Assembly: GCF_000720425.1 (NCBI RefSeq)
Contig: NZ_JOAJ01000009.1
Location: 372,001-436,000, forward strand
DNA length: 64,000 bases
Direction of reading: 5' to 3'
Source: Nocardia rhamnosiphila NBRC 108938
Lineage (GTDB): Bacteria; Actinomycetota; Actinomycetes; Mycobacteriales; Mycobacteriaceae
This document shows positions 50,693-61,523 of the stretch, in pieces; position 1 is the stretch's first letter; each line of letters opens with the position of its first letter. The notes beneath the pieces were generated by a model that was given only the letters and a program-made list of their open reading frames with translations, ran no database searches and had not been told where the DNA came from. Position numbers and translations under genes: made by a program.

Positions 50693-51682
50693 TCAGTTCG
50701 CTACGGCGACGTCGACCGGCTGGTCTGCGTGTCGCAGCGTATTGCTGGTGATATCGCCCTTTTCGGCGAGCCAGCGTTCGGCGTCGATGGCGGCGCGGCA
50801 GCCTGTGCCGGCGGCGGTGATCGCCTGCATATAGGTGTGATCGACCAGGTCACCGGCGGCGAAGACGCCCTCGACGGTGGTCTGGGTGCCCGGCTCCCGC
50901 ACCTGCACGTATCCCTCGGCGTTCAGATCGACCTGGCCGCGGACGAGTTCGCTGCGCGGATCATGGCCGATGGCCACGAACAGGCCGGTGGCGGCGAGTT
51001 CGGAGGTTTCGCCGGTGCGGGTGTCGCGCAGGGTCAGTGAGGTGACGCTGGTCTCGCCGTGTACCCGGACGACTTCGGCGTTGAGGTGGAAGCGGATCTT
51101 CTCGTTGGACTTGGCGCGTTCGAGCATGATGCGGGAGGCGCGGAACTCTTCGCGCCGGTGCACCACGGTCACACTGGCGGCGAACTTGGTGAGGAAGATC
51201 GCCTCTTCCATCGCCGAGTCGCCGCCGCCGACCACCACGATGTCCTGGCCCTTGAAGAAGAAGCCGTCGCAGGTGGCGCACGCGCTCACGCCGCGGCCGA
51301 GCAGATCCTGCTCGCCGGGGACATCGAGGTAGCGGGCGGCCGAACCCATGGCGAGGATCACCGCGTGCGCTTCGTACACATCGTCGCCGACGGTGATCTT
51401 CTTCACCGGACCGCTCAGGTCGATCGCGTCCACATCTTCGGTGCGGATATCGGCGCCGAAGCGTTTGGCCTGCTCACGCATCTGTTCCATGAGGTCGGGG
51501 CCCATGATGCCGTCGCGGAAACCGGGGAAGTTCTCCACCTCGGTGGTGGTCATCAGCGCGCCGCCGAATTGGGTGCCCTCGAACACCAGCGGCTGGAGTT
51601 CGGCGCGGGCGGCGTACACGGCGGCGGTGTAACCGGCCGGTCCGGAGCCGACGATGATCAGGTCGCGAACTGGCGTGCTCAT
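50693..51682 (-). CDS. trxB: Thioredoxin reductase
   Basis: This FAD enzyme passes electrons from NADPH to thioredoxin. The 329-residue product has [15 protein letters not shown] (FAD), the redox pair C135-A-T-C138, the NADPH motif [10 protein letters not shown], and the second FAD motif [23 protein letters not shown]. It is upstream of trxA on the same transcript. Confidence 0.97.
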   Translation of the reverse strand: MSTPVRDLIIVGSGPAGYTAAVYAARAELQPLVFEGTQFGGALMTTTEVENFPGFRDGIMGPDLMEQMREQAKRFGADIRTEDVDAIDLSGPVKKITVGDDVYEAHAVILAMGSAARYLDVPGEQDLLGRGVSACATCDGFFFKGQDIVVVGGGDSAMEEAIFLTKFAASVTVVHRREEFRASRIMLERAKSNEKIRFHLNAEVVRVHGETSVTSLTLRDTRTGETSELAATGLFVAIGHDPRSELVRGQVDLNAEGYVQVREPGTQTTVEGVFAAGDLVDHTYMQAITAAGTGCRAAIDAERWLAEKGDITSNTLRHADQPVDVAVAN

Positions 51683-51827
51683 GGGACCCTTCCAGAAAAG
51701 CTAGCGGGGACGATTCGGTCAACAACAGGGTAGACGCGCTTTGTTCCCGCTCCCCCGCGCAGGCGAGTGCTGCCGGGCGGCGGGCCGACCCAGGCCTCGT
51801 ACGGCCGCAGCGCAGGCGGGGCGAGGC

Positions 51828-52688
51828 CTAGCCGATATCGGTGGGGGTAGCGAGGACATCGGGGTTACCGGGGCCACAGCCGGGACCGACCACCAGGGCG
51901 GTGACCTGCGCTCCGTTGCGGCCCCCGACCAGGATGAGGACCGCTTCGCGGCCGTGGAAGTCCATATCGGCCGACCCCAGCACCGGACGATCTATTCCGG
52001 CGGCCGCTACGCAGGCGGCGAGTGCGGCGGGATCGGCCAGGCGACCGCCGACGTCGTTGCGGCCGAGCGCGCGCAGCGCCACCGCCGTATCGAGCCCGGG
52101 GCCCGGTTCGGTACTCGTGGAGGGCGGTGGGGCCGCCGTGGGGGCGGTATCGGTGTCGGAACCACCGACGGCGAAGAACGTGGCCCCGATGGCGACCACG
52201 AGCACGGCCGCGGCGGCGAGCCCGGCCGCGAGACGCCGCCGCCTGCGGCGGGCGTCCAGAGAGATGGGCGCGGTGCGGCCCGCGGGCTCGAAAGCTGTTC
52301 CGGGACCGGCCCGGTCGAGCGGTGGGGGCGCGGAACCGAATGCCGGCGGTGGGATATCGGCAGGATTCGGTGGCGCGGCTTTCGGTGGATCGGTGAGCCC
52401 GTGCCACGCCGTATCGGTTCCGGAGTCGCCGCCCGGCCGGCCCAGCGATTCGGCCAGCGCGTCCAGACGGGCGGCGATATCACCGGGGATCGGGCGGGTG
52501 ATCCGCTCGGCGGTGCCCAGGGCCGCCAGCGATCCGCGGAGCTCGTCCAGCGAGTCGAGATAGCGTTTCGCGTCCGGGTCGCGCTGTACCGCGGGCCACA
52601 GGCGAGCACTGAGCTCCGGATCGATATTTCCGGCGTGCAGATCGGCGAGCAACTCCGCCGGGAAAGGAGGTTGCGGAATAGGGCTCAT
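51828..52688 (-). CDS. Membrane anti-sigma factor for SigM
   Basis: The 286-residue product has an N-terminal cytoplasmic part with a helix-rich region (ELLADLHAGNIDPELSARLWPAVQRDPDAKRYLDSLDELR), a Pro-rich linker, one membrane helix (AAGLAAAAVLVVAIGATFFAVGG) and an external domain. It corresponds by position to the mycobacterial anti-SigM factor (Rv3912). The ATG giving MSPIPQPP has GGAGG ten bases upstream. It lies 132 bp after sigM, and trxB follows it. Confidence 0.85.
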   Translation of the reverse strand: MSPIPQPPFPAELLADLHAGNIDPELSARLWPAVQRDPDAKRYLDSLDELRGSLAALGTAERITRPIPGDIAARLDALAESLGRPGGDSGTDTAWHGLTDPPKAAPPNPADIPPPAFGSAPPPLDRAGPGTAFEPAGRTAPISLDARRRRRRLAAGLAAAAVLVVAIGATFFAVGGSDTDTAPTAAPPPSTSTEPGPGLDTAVALRALGRNDVGGRLADPAALAACVAAAGIDRPVLGSADMDFHGREAVLILVGGRNGAQVTALVVGPGCGPGNPDVLATPTDIG

Positions 52689-52820
52689 GACCTGCACACC
52701 TCCAATGTTGCTGCGTCCATCTGACTCGGATACCGATTCCTGCGGCCGGTTTTCTGTACTCCCTCGGGTGTACATACCGTTCGGGAGGAAAAATGTGTCA
52801 CTGGTACTGACGCGAGGGCC

Positions 52821-53450
52821 CTACATCTGGTTCCTCTCCACGTGCAGAGAATCCAGTTCGGTCTTCAGGCGCTGCCGGGCCCGCGCACATCTGCTCTTGA
52901 CGGTGCCCACGGGAACGCCGAGCAGTTCCGCGGCGTCCGCGACGCTGTACCCTTCCACGTCGACCGCGACGACTGCGGCCCGCTGGTCCGGTGGCAGCCG
53001 GAAAAGCGCGCGTTCGAGCACCAGCGAGATATCGACCCGGCTGTAATCGTCGGAATCATCGGAGATCTCGGGCCAGGCCTCCGGCGCCAGAAACAGTGTG
53101 GGCCGCGCGCGGTTGCGGCGGATCCGGTCCAGGCAGGCGTTCACCACGATCCGGTGTAGCCAGGTGCGCACCCCGGATTCCGCCCGGAAGGATCCGGCGT
53201 TGCGGTGTGCGGACAGCAGCGCCTCCTGCAAGGCGTCGGCCGCATCCTCCGGGGTGTAGCAGACGCGTACCGCGGTCTGCCACAGATGATCGTTGTGCCT
53301 GCGGATCAGTTCGGCGAAAGCATGCGGTGCACCGTTCGCGTGGGCCCGCAGCAGATCTGTATCGGTTGTCGTATCCAGCTGGGATTCCCCTGTTCCCACC
53401 GCAGCGGTTCGTGTCCCGGCACGACCCCCCACGTTCACTTCGGACGCCAA
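52821..53450 (-). CDS. sigM: ECF sigma factor SigM
   Basis: This is an extracytoplasmic-function RNA polymerase sigma subunit. The 209-residue product has region 2 (FAELIRRHNDHLWQTAVRVCYTPEDAADALQEALLSAHRNAGSFRAESGVRTWLHRIVVNACLDRIRR) and region 4 (LPPDQRAAVVAVDVEGYSVADAAELLGVPVGTVKSRCARARQRLK). A TTG start with AAGGGGTTGG upstream is used; a GTG four codons on is equally possible. It precedes its anti-sigma gene and follows murJ. Confidence 0.93.
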   Translation of the reverse strand: MASEVNVGGRAGTRTAAVGTGESQLDTTTDTDLLRAHANGAPHAFAELIRRHNDHLWQTAVRVCYTPEDAADALQEALLSAHRNAGSFRAESGVRTWLHRIVVNACLDRIRRNRARPTLFLAPEAWPEISDDSDDYSRVDISLVLERALFRLPPDQRAAVVAVDVEGYSVADAAELLGVPVGTVKSRCARARQRLKTELDSLHVERNQM

Positions 53451-53664
53451 TAGCCAACCCCTTGGACAGCGCCCACGGCAGCGACGACAGCCGGTGATCC
53501 GGTACCGACAATCACTGCGGTGGGCAGCGTGCGGAATCGAACCCCTTGATCCCGCCGGGCTCTCTGCTGAGAGCGCGGAGCGCGATCATATCCCGGCAAT
53601 TGATTCGGCGGCAACCGATCTCGGCCCGCACGCGTGCACGTGCGGGCCGTCCGGAACGCACCGA

Positions 53665-56600
53665 TCAGGGTTTGGCTTCGAACCCGAGCTCGGCGATGGA
53701 ACTCTGGAACTGCGCCCCCGAATTACCCAGTCCGGTAACCCAGATGAGGACGTAGCGCGCCGATTGATCGGTCTGGATCGGAACCTCGGTCACCCCGTCG
53801 CCCAGGACGGCCGTGCCGACGAGCTGGGTCTGATCGAGGGTGGCCGCCTCGGTGGGCGAGGTGCGGATCTCGACATTGGTGCCCGGGGTGGACGAGGTGA
53901 TCGAAACCTTGGTCAGCGTCGCGGGGCTGGGCAGCGTGGCCAGCAGTCCGACACCCTTCTTCAGCGCCGGGAACTGCTGGAAGTACTGGTCGGTGCGCCA
54001 GGAGGTCGCCGGATCGCCGTCCGTGGTGGTGGCGGCGCCGGACGGATCGTCGGGGGTGCCCTCCGGGGAGAACACGACCACTCCGCTGGCCGGCACCGGC
54101 ACTCCGTCGGCCGCGGCGGGTGCCGACGACGGACCCGCCGTCGTCTCCGAGGCATCCGGCGCGCGGCTGGTGGTGAGACCGATGACCTTCTGCTCGTTGA
54201 GCGGCTCGCTGGAGTCGCCCGGGGCGAAAACGCTGACCAGCCACCAGATGACGATGCCGACGACCAGGGCGGTGAGTATGCCCAGCGCCACCATGATCCA
54301 CATCATCCGCTGCGACTTCTCGCGTTCGGCGGCGAGCAGTTCCGGATCGGCCAGCGATTCGTCGACCGGGGCCGGGGCCCGCTGCCCGAGTCGCAGCACC
54401 GGAATGAAATCGGTCTTCTGGTCCACCACCGACGCCTGCTCCAGCACATGCTGGATGGTGGCGGCGGTCCGGACGCCCTTGTCGGGTTCCAGTGACCGTA
54501 CCGCCACCGCGGAGATCTCGAACGGGACCTCGGGCCGGATCTGGCGGGGTTCCACCGGAGTGCCGTCGGGACCGAAATCGGCCGGGTACAGGCCGCCGAC
54601 CGTCGCGGCGTTACCGCTCATTCCCCCCTGGCGCAGCGGCCAGCGGGCGGTCATGAGGGCATACAGCATGGCGCCCAGACCGCGGACATCGCTCTGCGGA
54701 TCCGCGTCACCCAGGGTGCCGGGGAAGGCCAGCACCGCATCGCCGGACGCGCTGATGCGGATCCGGTCCGGATGGTCGATGGACAGGGCTCCGCCGCTGC
54801 GGTGGGCCATTTCGGTGGCCGACGCGAGGACGCGGATGGCGCGCGCGGCACCGATCGGCGACGGGACGGTCTCGGCCATCTCGCGCAGTGAACGGCCCGG
54901 GGTCCATTCTGCGACCACGATGCCGCCGGAACTACCGCGCACCACGTCCAGCACCCGGGCCAGACCCGGCGAGTTGATCCGGCCCAGCCGCAGGGTCCGG
55001 GACAGGATCGCCTGCGGACCGTCCTGGCCGGAATTACCGGCGGCCTTCTGATCGGCGTCGACGAAGGTCAGCGCGACCTCACGATCGAGTTTGATATCGA
55101 GTGCCTGCCAGAACCGCAGCCCACGCGCCCCACCGTGCCCGGCCAGCAGCCGGTAACGGCCGCCGGCGACCGAGGCCCCGGGAATGAGCTCGGGCCCGCG
55201 CTGAACCCGGCTGGACCGGGTTATCGGCGGAACCGGGATCATGCCGGTGTCGTACACCGAGTCGGTGGCCGACACCGTCGCACCGGTCTGGTGGAGCTGC
55301 TCTTCCGACAGGTGTTCGCCGGGTTCCTCCGGTTGGTATCCGTCGTCCGATCCGCCCGCGAAGCGCGCGGTTTCGTCGTCGGGGTAGGCCCCCGACTCCG
55401 CCCGCTGCTCCGCCGGATCGTGCGCGGACGGTCCACCGACCCCGCGCCGGGTGTGCGGGTCGCCCGGTTCCGTCTGCTCCGGGGGAACATCGGTGGACAG
55501 GCGACCGCTCGCCGGATTCGAGGAAGAATCGGCGGCTGGGACGTCGCCCACCGCGTCGTCGCTCACCCTCGGACCTCCTTCGCCCTGGTATGCCGCAACT
55601 TCAGCGGTCCTGCCTCTTGTGCTCGTCTGCCGAACAGGGTACGGGAACTGGCCCGCGCCGGTGCGCTCAACCGAGTCCGGCCGGATTACCGGCAGCACCA
55701 TGGTGCTCTGCGCGTCCATGGCCGAGTCGAAGCCGGAGTACGCCAGGTACGGATCCGGCCGGTGCATAACGCGGGTGGCGTACTCGTCCTCGGCGGGCCC
55801 GAGGTCGATCTCGGGGGCCGGCGGAGTGATGCCGAGGCGACGCGAGACGGCCACCGTGATCGCGACGACCTCGGGGATACCGGCCAGGCGCATCAGCCCG
55901 AATGCCACCGCGAACATGACGATCGCGGTGATACCCACGCGAATGAACGATCCGGGGCCGCCGAGTGATTCGGTCAGCCGGTCCAGCCCCATGACCCGGT
56001 CCGCGATGAGCATGACCGCACCGCCGGCCAGCGAGGCCAGCAGCACCCGGCTGACCGTCCGCCCGACATTGGCCATCCGCAGATCGCCCAGGCTGCGGTG
56101 CAACAGGTAGCCGCCGATCACCGCGCCGGTGGTGAAGCCGAGGCCGGTCGCGACGCCGAGCACGATCACCACCTGCTGACTGCTGTCGGCGATGAACGGG
56201 GCCAGTGCCGAGAACAGGATCTTGATCGTGGTGATCCCGAGGATGATCCAGGTGGGTGTCCATGCCTGTTCGCGGGCGTAGAACACGCGCAGATGGATCA
56301 GCACCAGCGAGTACGGGATCAGGGTGAACGCCGAGAAGCTCACCGCGGTACCGAGCCGCGAGGCGTCCTCGGCGAACCGGGCGTAGCCGAACAGCGCGTC
56401 GCCGACCTGCGGACCGGCGATCGTCAGGAAGGTGACGATGGGGATCAGCGCGATCATGGTCAGCCGGGTGGCGGCCGAGAGATCGTCGACCACCGCGGGG
56501 GTGTCGTCGTTGGCGGCGTTGCGGCTCAGCCGGGGCATGATCGCGGTGAGCAGGGTGACGCCGATAACGCCGTAGGGCAGCTGGAGCAGCAGCCAGGCGT

Positions 56601-58590
56601 TCTGGTAGATCGCCGGGCCCGCCTCGTCGGCCTGCGAGGAGATATTGTTCGCGAAGATGCCGCCGATCTGGCTGATCAGCACGTACAGGATGATGGCGGC
56701 CGCCATCGTGCCGAACTGTTTGAGGCGGTTGTCCATCCCCCACAACGGGCGCAGGTCGATACCCTGGCGGCGGATCGCGGGCAGCAGGCTGGCGGCCTGC
56801 ACGATGACGCCGAGAGTGACGCCGCAACCCAGCACGAGCAGTTTCGGGTCGCTCATCCGTACCGGGTCCAGGGTGATCTCCCCCGGCGTCAGCGCGTACA
56901 GGCCCAGTACGACCAGGACCACCACATTGTTCAGTACCGGAGCCCAGGCGCCGGGTTTGAACGCGCCACGGGTGTTGAGAACGGCGGTGAACAACGCGGA
57001 CAACCCGTAGAACAGCACAGCCGGCACCAGCAGGAAGGTGAGTGCCGTGGTGAGGGCGGTGTTGACCTTCCCGTCGGCCGAGACGAAGACGTGGGTGGCC
57101 AGAATCGGCGCGGCCGCGGTGGCCAGCAGCGCGGCGGTGCCGAGGATGACCGAGGCCGCGGTGACCAGGCGCCGGATGAAGGCGGCGCCGCCGTCGGGGT
57201 CCTCCTGCTCGGCCCGCACCAGTGTCGGGACCACGATCGCCGTCAGCACCGCACCCAGCACCAGTTCGGCGATCATATTCGGAATGAGACTGGCCGAGGT
57301 GAATGAGCTGGCGATGGCCGGACCCAGCACCGCCAGCAACAGCAGTTGTTTACCGAAACCGGTGATACGGCTGATCAGGGTGGCGATCGCGATCGACCCG
57401 GAATCCTTCAGGAGCTTGGCCTGACTGTTGTCGGCCTTCTCCGGGGACGCGCCCGCGGCGGGCTTCTCCGCGACGGCGACCGCGGGCATCCGGCCCGTTC
57501 CCGGCCGGTTGTGCGCGGGAACCGCGGCAGCGGAAGCCGGCGCGGGTTCCCGGCCCGGCGGTACCTGACGGAACGGCTGGGACGGCGGCGCCTGGTGTGG
57601 CGCGGGCACGGGCTGCTGCGGCCCGGGGCGGTTGCGCACCCTGGGTTGTGAGTCCGGTGCCTGCGGCCGGCCCTGGGGAGGCAACGGGGGCCGATCCGGG
57701 GCCCCGGGGCGTCCCGGTGGCGGGCCACCGGGGGGCGGCGGCTGCATCGGCCGCATCCGCTGCGCGGGGAACGGTTCGGAGGACGGGCCCGCGGTGGGGG
57801 CACCGTCGGGGCGGGAGCGCTGGGGAGGACGCCCGTCGTCGGGTCGTCCCGGGCCCGGCGGGCGGGCACCGGGCGCCGGAGGCCGGCCCGGACCGGGTAT
57901 GGGTGATCGGCCCGGGGGTGGCTGCCGGCGGCCACCAGACATCGGCGGTACGGCGGCCTGCGCGGGCCCCGGGGGGGCGGACCGTTGTTCGGGCGGGACT
58001 GCCGGGCGGGCCCCTGATGGTGGCGCGGAGCGCTGGTCGGGCGGGACTGCCGGGCGGGCCCCTGATGATGGCGCGGAGCGCTGGTCGGGCGGAACTGCCG
58101 GGCGGGCCCCTGATGATGGCGCGGAGCGTTGCTCGGGCGGGACCGCCGGACGGGCGCCCGACGGTGGCGCGGAGCGCTGGTCGTGGGGAACGGCCGGACG
58201 GGCCCCCGGCGGTGGGTTCGCGGGCCGCCCGGGCGGCTGATTCAGGGGCATGCGCGGATCCGGCTGCTGCGGCCGGTTGGGGGCATAGCGGTCCTCCCCC
58301 GGATGCGGTCCGGGGCGAGGTGGCGGTACCGGACGCGGTCCGGGCGGGCCGGATCGATCCGCCGGAGTGCCGGGGCGCTCGGGGCGGCGCAGTTGCGGGG
58401 GCGGCTCCCGGAACGCGCCGGGGCGGTCGCGGGCCGGTTCCGGATCGCCGGGATGGCCGGTCATATCCGTCTCCGGGCCGGGAGCTCGAGGTGCTCGCTC
58501 CCACGGTGCGCTGGGGGGCCGGCGGGCTCGTGGACCGTCGGGCTGTCGACCGGGCTGCTGCCGATGAGCGGAGGATTCATCGTCGCTCAT
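53665..58590 (-). CDS. murJ: Lipid II flippase MurJ fused to a pseudokinase
   Basis: MurJ flips lipid II across the membrane. The 1641-residue product has a Pro/Arg-rich disordered N-terminus (about 1-385), the MurJ core of about 14 helices (about 390-930), a linker, a protein-kinase-like domain (about 1130-1390) without the usual HRD and DFG motifs, one helix (about 1430-1453) and an external C-terminal domain. In mycobacteria PknB phosphorylates the pseudokinase, which then recruits FhaA. The Mycobacterium protein has 1184 residues, so the extra length is mainly at the N-terminus. The second ATG after AGGAGG was chosen. Confidence 0.94.
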   Translation of the reverse strand: MSDDESSAHRQQPGRQPDGPRARRPPSAPWERAPRAPGPETDMTGHPGDPEPARDRPGAFREPPPQLRRPERPGTPADRSGPPGPRPVPPPRPGPHPGEDRYAPNRPQQPDPRMPLNQPPGRPANPPPGARPAVPHDQRSAPPSGARPAVPPEQRSAPSSGARPAVPPDQRSAPSSGARPAVPPDQRSAPPSGARPAVPPEQRSAPPGPAQAAVPPMSGGRRQPPPGRSPIPGPGRPPAPGARPPGPGRPDDGRPPQRSRPDGAPTAGPSSEPFPAQRMRPMQPPPPGGPPPGRPGAPDRPPLPPQGRPQAPDSQPRVRNRPGPQQPVPAPHQAPPSQPFRQVPPGREPAPASAAAVPAHNRPGTGRMPAVAVAEKPAAGASPEKADNSQAKLLKDSGSIAIATLISRITGFGKQLLLLAVLGPAIASSFTSASLIPNMIAELVLGAVLTAIVVPTLVRAEQEDPDGGAAFIRRLVTAASVILGTAALLATAAAPILATHVFVSADGKVNTALTTALTFLLVPAVLFYGLSALFTAVLNTRGAFKPGAWAPVLNNVVVLVVLGLYALTPGEITLDPVRMSDPKLLVLGCGVTLGVIVQAASLLPAIRRQGIDLRPLWGMDNRLKQFGTMAAAIILYVLISQIGGIFANNISSQADEAGPAIYQNAWLLLQLPYGVIGVTLLTAIMPRLSRNAANDDTPAVVDDLSAATRLTMIALIPIVTFLTIAGPQVGDALFGYARFAEDASRLGTAVSFSAFTLIPYSLVLIHLRVFYAREQAWTPTWIILGITTIKILFSALAPFIADSSQQVVIVLGVATGLGFTTGAVIGGYLLHRSLGDLRMANVGRTVSRVLLASLAGGAVMLIADRVMGLDRLTESLGGPGSFIRVGITAIVMFAVAFGLMRLAGIPEVVAITVAVSRRLGITPPAPEIDLGPAEDEYATRVMHRPDPYLAYSGFDSAMDAQSTMVLPVIRPDSVERTGAGQFPYPVRQTSTRGRTAEVAAYQGEGGPRVSDDAVGDVPAADSSSNPASGRLSTDVPPEQTEPGDPHTRRGVGGPSAHDPAEQRAESGAYPDDETARFAGGSDDGYQPEEPGEHLSEEQLHQTGATVSATDSVYDTGMIPVPPITRSSRVQRGPELIPGASVAGGRYRLLAGHGGARGLRFWQALDIKLDREVALTFVDADQKAAGNSGQDGPQAILSRTLRLGRINSPGLARVLDVVRGSSGGIVVAEWTPGRSLREMAETVPSPIGAARAIRVLASATEMAHRSGGALSIDHPDRIRISASGDAVLAFPGTLGDADPQSDVRGLGAMLYALMTARWPLRQGGMSGNAATVGGLYPADFGPDGTPVEPRQIRPEVPFEISAVAVRSLEPDKGVRTAATIQHVLEQASVVDQKTDFIPVLRLGQRAPAPVDESLADPELLAAEREKSQRMMWIMVALGILTALVVGIVIWWLVSVFAPGDSSEPLNEQKVIGLTTSRAPDASETTAGPSSAPAAADGVPVPASGVVVFSPEGTPDDPSGAATTTDGDPATSWRTDQYFQQFPALKKGVGLLATLPSPATLTKVSITSSTPGTNVEIRTSPTEAATLDQTQLVGTAVLGDGVTEVPIQTDQSARYVLIWVTGLGNSGAQFQSSIAELGFEAKP
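57977..58215 (-). repeat. 48-bp tandem repeats in the murJ N-terminal region
   Basis: About five near-identical 48-bp units encode SGARPAVPPDQRSAPP in the disordered head of MurJ. They are in frame, and neighbouring units differ at few bases. Confidence 0.85.
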
Positions 58591-58697
58591 CATGCCTCCT
58601 GTATCGCCCGGACCCCGCGCGGCGGTTGTCCCCTGTGTCGCGTCGAACACATTGTCTCGGCGTTCGCGCGCGACGAACGGGCGGTAATGCGTCCGAC

Positions 58698-58739
58698 TGC
58701 GCACCGGCTGCCCGGGTGGACCCGGGCAGCCGGTGCGCA
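58698..58739 (-). terminator. Hairpin between the DUF6049 gene and murJ
   Basis: Perfect 20-base arms (58698-58717 and 58720-58739) flank a GG loop, 157 bp after the upstream gene and 108 bp before murJ. There is no U tract. It may end the upstream transcript or shape the murJ leader. Confidence 0.6.
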
Positions 58740-58895
58740 CCCTTCCATCTTCCATGGGTCACGGGTCCGGGTCACCCTCTCCCGGCCGTGTGCACCACAC
58801 CTGGCCGTGGGAGCGCCGGAGCCGGCCCCGAACCCGCGGTACACGAGATCCTCGGGAAACTGCCGCCGGTCCGCCCGCCGGCGGGGAATCCGCCG

Positions 58896-61523
58896 CTACA
58901 CCCGTTCCCGGCCGCGGGCCGTCCGGCGCGTCGCCTCCCGGGCCGCCTCGCTCACCTGTGGTGCGGACCGGCCCCGTCCACGCCGACGCGCCCGCCCCAA
59001 CCGGACGACCCGCTGCCGCAACCCGGGATCGATACCTTTGTCGGCAGGATCGCGTTTGCCGTGGAAACGCCGCCACAACCGGCGCCCGGCCAGCAGGAAC
59101 AGCAGGGCGGCCGCGCATGCGGTGATGATCGCCAGGATCTGGCCGTAGGCGTTGGATCGCACCGAGATCGAGGTGGCGTGGCCCAGCGGCACCCCCTCCG
59201 GGGTGCTCAGCGAGATCGGCACCACGAGTTTGCGGCTGTCACTGACCTCGGTCGGGATCTGGAACGACCGGGTACCGCGCGGCGGCAGCAACTGCTCGCC
59301 GATATCGGTGATCTTGGTTTCCGCCGGTGCGTCGATGCGGAACCTGATCCGCACCGACACGGGCAGATCGTTGCGGGCCACCAGCAGCAGCGGACTCGAC
59401 TCGGAGGCCAGCGTGTAGACCCCGCCGGGTGGCAGCACCGATACCGAACGGAAGACCTCGTCGACCGTCGATGTCGCCTTCTCGATCCGGCGCGCAGCGA
59501 AGACCTCGGCCTGCGCGGTGGGACCGCCACGCCGGTCGGACAGCGACAGCGCGCGCACCAGATCGTCGCGCAGTGGATCGAGATAGGCGCGCGGGGTCGG
59601 CGCCGCCTCGGGCACCTCCACCATTGCCTGCAGCAGCTGCGAGATCCGATGCGACTGGTCGCGGGCGGGGGTCGCGAAATGGACCGGCACCGCCTCCACG
59701 GCCGCCTCCGGCAGCGGGGTCAGCTGATACGGGACAGGATCGGGCGCCTGACCGACGAGATCGTCGAACGGCCGGGGATCGACCAGTTTGTTCTCGACCA
59801 GCAGGTCGAGCTGGCGCAGCAGCGCGGCGGCCTCGTCGCGGTTCGCGCCCCACTGCTGCGGCGGCATGATCAACTGCGAACGCGGCCGGCCCGGATCGGT
59901 CTGCAGCGCCCGCCAGGACACCGCCCCCAGCGCGTCCTGCAGCCGCGCGGTCCGGGAATCGTTGGTTACCGCGTACCGCGCCGATTCCGGGACATAGGCC
60001 GGGGTGGGCGGATTGGATCCGACCCCCGCCAGCGCGGCCGCGGGCCAGATGTCGAAGGTTGCCACGCGCAGCGCCGGGTCGGCCGTCGAGGAACCGCCGC
60101 CGCCGGGCTCCGCCGGTGCGGCCCCCGCCGGGGTCTGCGCCGGCGTACCCGGATCCGGCTGCGCACCGTCGTCGGAGGTGTCACCGGCGGGTACCGCATC
60201 GGGGGTGTCGCCGGACTCTGGAGCCGGCGCGGGCGGCGGAACCGCCCCGGGCACGCCGGGCAGCCGCACCAGATCGGGGACGGCCGCGTACGGGTCGCCG
60301 GCACCGCCCTCGGGCGCCACCGCGTTGGCGGCCAGCACCGCGGTCCCGAAGCCCTGATTCCTCAGGAGCTGCGCCGCGCCCTGGTCCAGGCTGCTGGCGT
60401 CGGGCAGGCTCACACCGCGAACGGATCGGGTGTTCAGGATGGAATCGACGATCGTCGCCGGCGCATCCAGCGCCCGCGCGGTGAGCGCGGGGTCGGCGGC
60501 CGCCGCGAGCGCCGCGATATCCACCTGGGCGAAGGGCAGCGCCACCGTGCACATCGAGGACGCCAGATTCCGCAACCGGTCCAGCCAGGCCTTCGCGGAT
60601 TCGGTCCCCGAGCCCGGACGCGTCGCGCCGTCCGGATCGGACGGGCTGGCCAGCACTCGGTAATCGCTGGTCATGGCCTGCACGGTGAGCAGCAGATCGG
60701 GATCGATCGCAAGACAGACCGCCGAAGACGGCCCGTCGGCTGCCCGATCGTCACCGAAGACCGACTCCAAGGCGCCCACCAGCTCGTCCAACCGGCCCCC
60801 GCGGCTCACCGCCGCGGCCAGCTCGTCGTCGGTCAGCTCGACCTCCCGGTCCAGGTCACCGGTCTGCCCGGCCACCATGCGGGGCCGATCGGCCAGCGGC
60901 CACAGCAGGGTTGTCTGCACCGGCGGTGCGGCGGGCGCGGGCCGCGGCGGAGCGCTCCCGTCCGCTGCGGCCGGCAACCCCAGCACCGGCAACAGGAACC
61001 GCGCATCGTCCAATCGCGCCTGGCCACCGTAATCCGGAGTCCCGTTCACATTCAGCAGCAGCGGGTACACACCCGGCTCGGTGATGTTCAGCGAAGTCCC
61101 CGACGCGTCCCGCAGCGGGACGGTCATGGTGAACTGCCGGCGCTGTCCCGGCTCCAGCCGTACCGCCACATCCTGGAAGGGCGTCGGAAGCTCGTAGTTC
61201 ACCTGATCGAGTTTCAACGCCGTCCGCAACTCGCTGGGATCCGATACCGGCCGCGCCCGCTGCATCCGCACGGCCACTTCCTCGACGCCGCGGTCACCGA
61301 TATTGGTGACCGTGCCCGCCACCGTGAGCACCGGCTCGCTCTGCGCGGTGACGGCGCCCGGACTCACCGAATCGAGAGACAACTTCAGGAACTGCGGTAT
61401 CGAGGTGTCCTCGGCCGACCCCGTGGGCTGGGCGTGAGCCGGGGATCCGAGCAGCGCGGGCAGCGCCGCCGAACCGAGGATGGTCAGGATCACGAGCATG
61501 ATCCGACTCAGTCCACGCGTCAT
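58896..61523 (-). CDS. Secreted/anchored DUF6049 protein (mycobacterial Rv3909 type)
   Basis: The 875-residue product has a signal peptide ([20 protein letters not shown], ending in AHAQ), a large external part with an Ig-like N-terminal region ([24 protein letters not shown]), a Pro/Asp/Gly-rich linker near residue 430, and one C-terminal helix ([18 protein letters not shown]) followed by a basic tail. It is essential in mycobacteria by reported transposon screens, but the function is not known. It overlaps the upstream mutT gene by four bases and precedes murJ, suggesting a role in envelope assembly. Confidence 0.9.
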   Translation of the reverse strand: MTRGLSRIMLVILTILGSAALPALLGSPAHAQPTGSAEDTSIPQFLKLSLDSVSPGAVTAQSEPVLTVAGTVTNIGDRGVEEVAVRMQRARPVSDPSELRTALKLDQVNYELPTPFQDVAVRLEPGQRRQFTMTVPLRDASGTSLNITEPGVYPLLLNVNGTPDYGGQARLDDARFLLPVLGLPAAADGSAPPRPAPAAPPVQTTLLWPLADRPRMVAGQTGDLDREVELTDDELAAAVSRGGRLDELVGALESVFGDDRAADGPSSAVCLAIDPDLLLTVQAMTSDYRVLASPSDPDGATRPGSGTESAKAWLDRLRNLASSMCTVALPFAQVDIAALAAAADPALTARALDAPATIVDSILNTRSVRGVSLPDASSLDQGAAQLLRNQGFGTAVLAANAVAPEGGAGDPYAAVPDLVRLPGVPGAVPPPAPAPESGDTPDAVPAGDTSDDGAQPDPGTPAQTPAGAAPAEPGGGGSSTADPALRVATFDIWPAAALAGVGSNPPTPAYVPESARYAVTNDSRTARLQDALGAVSWRALQTDPGRPRSQLIMPPQQWGANRDEAAALLRQLDLLVENKLVDPRPFDDLVGQAPDPVPYQLTPLPEAAVEAVPVHFATPARDQSHRISQLLQAMVEVPEAAPTPRAYLDPLRDDLVRALSLSDRRGGPTAQAEVFAARRIEKATSTVDEVFRSVSVLPPGGVYTLASESSPLLLVARNDLPVSVRIRFRIDAPAETKITDIGEQLLPPRGTRSFQIPTEVSDSRKLVVPISLSTPEGVPLGHATSISVRSNAYGQILAIITACAAALLFLLAGRRLWRRFHGKRDPADKGIDPGLRQRVVRLGRARRRGRGRSAPQVSEAAREATRRTARGRERV

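Noticed and set aside
53521..53565. tRNA-like segment GGGGTTCGATTCCGC on the minus strand
   Set aside because: Only a T-loop-like motif is present; the T stem does not pair and no acceptor, D or anticodon arms can be drawn.
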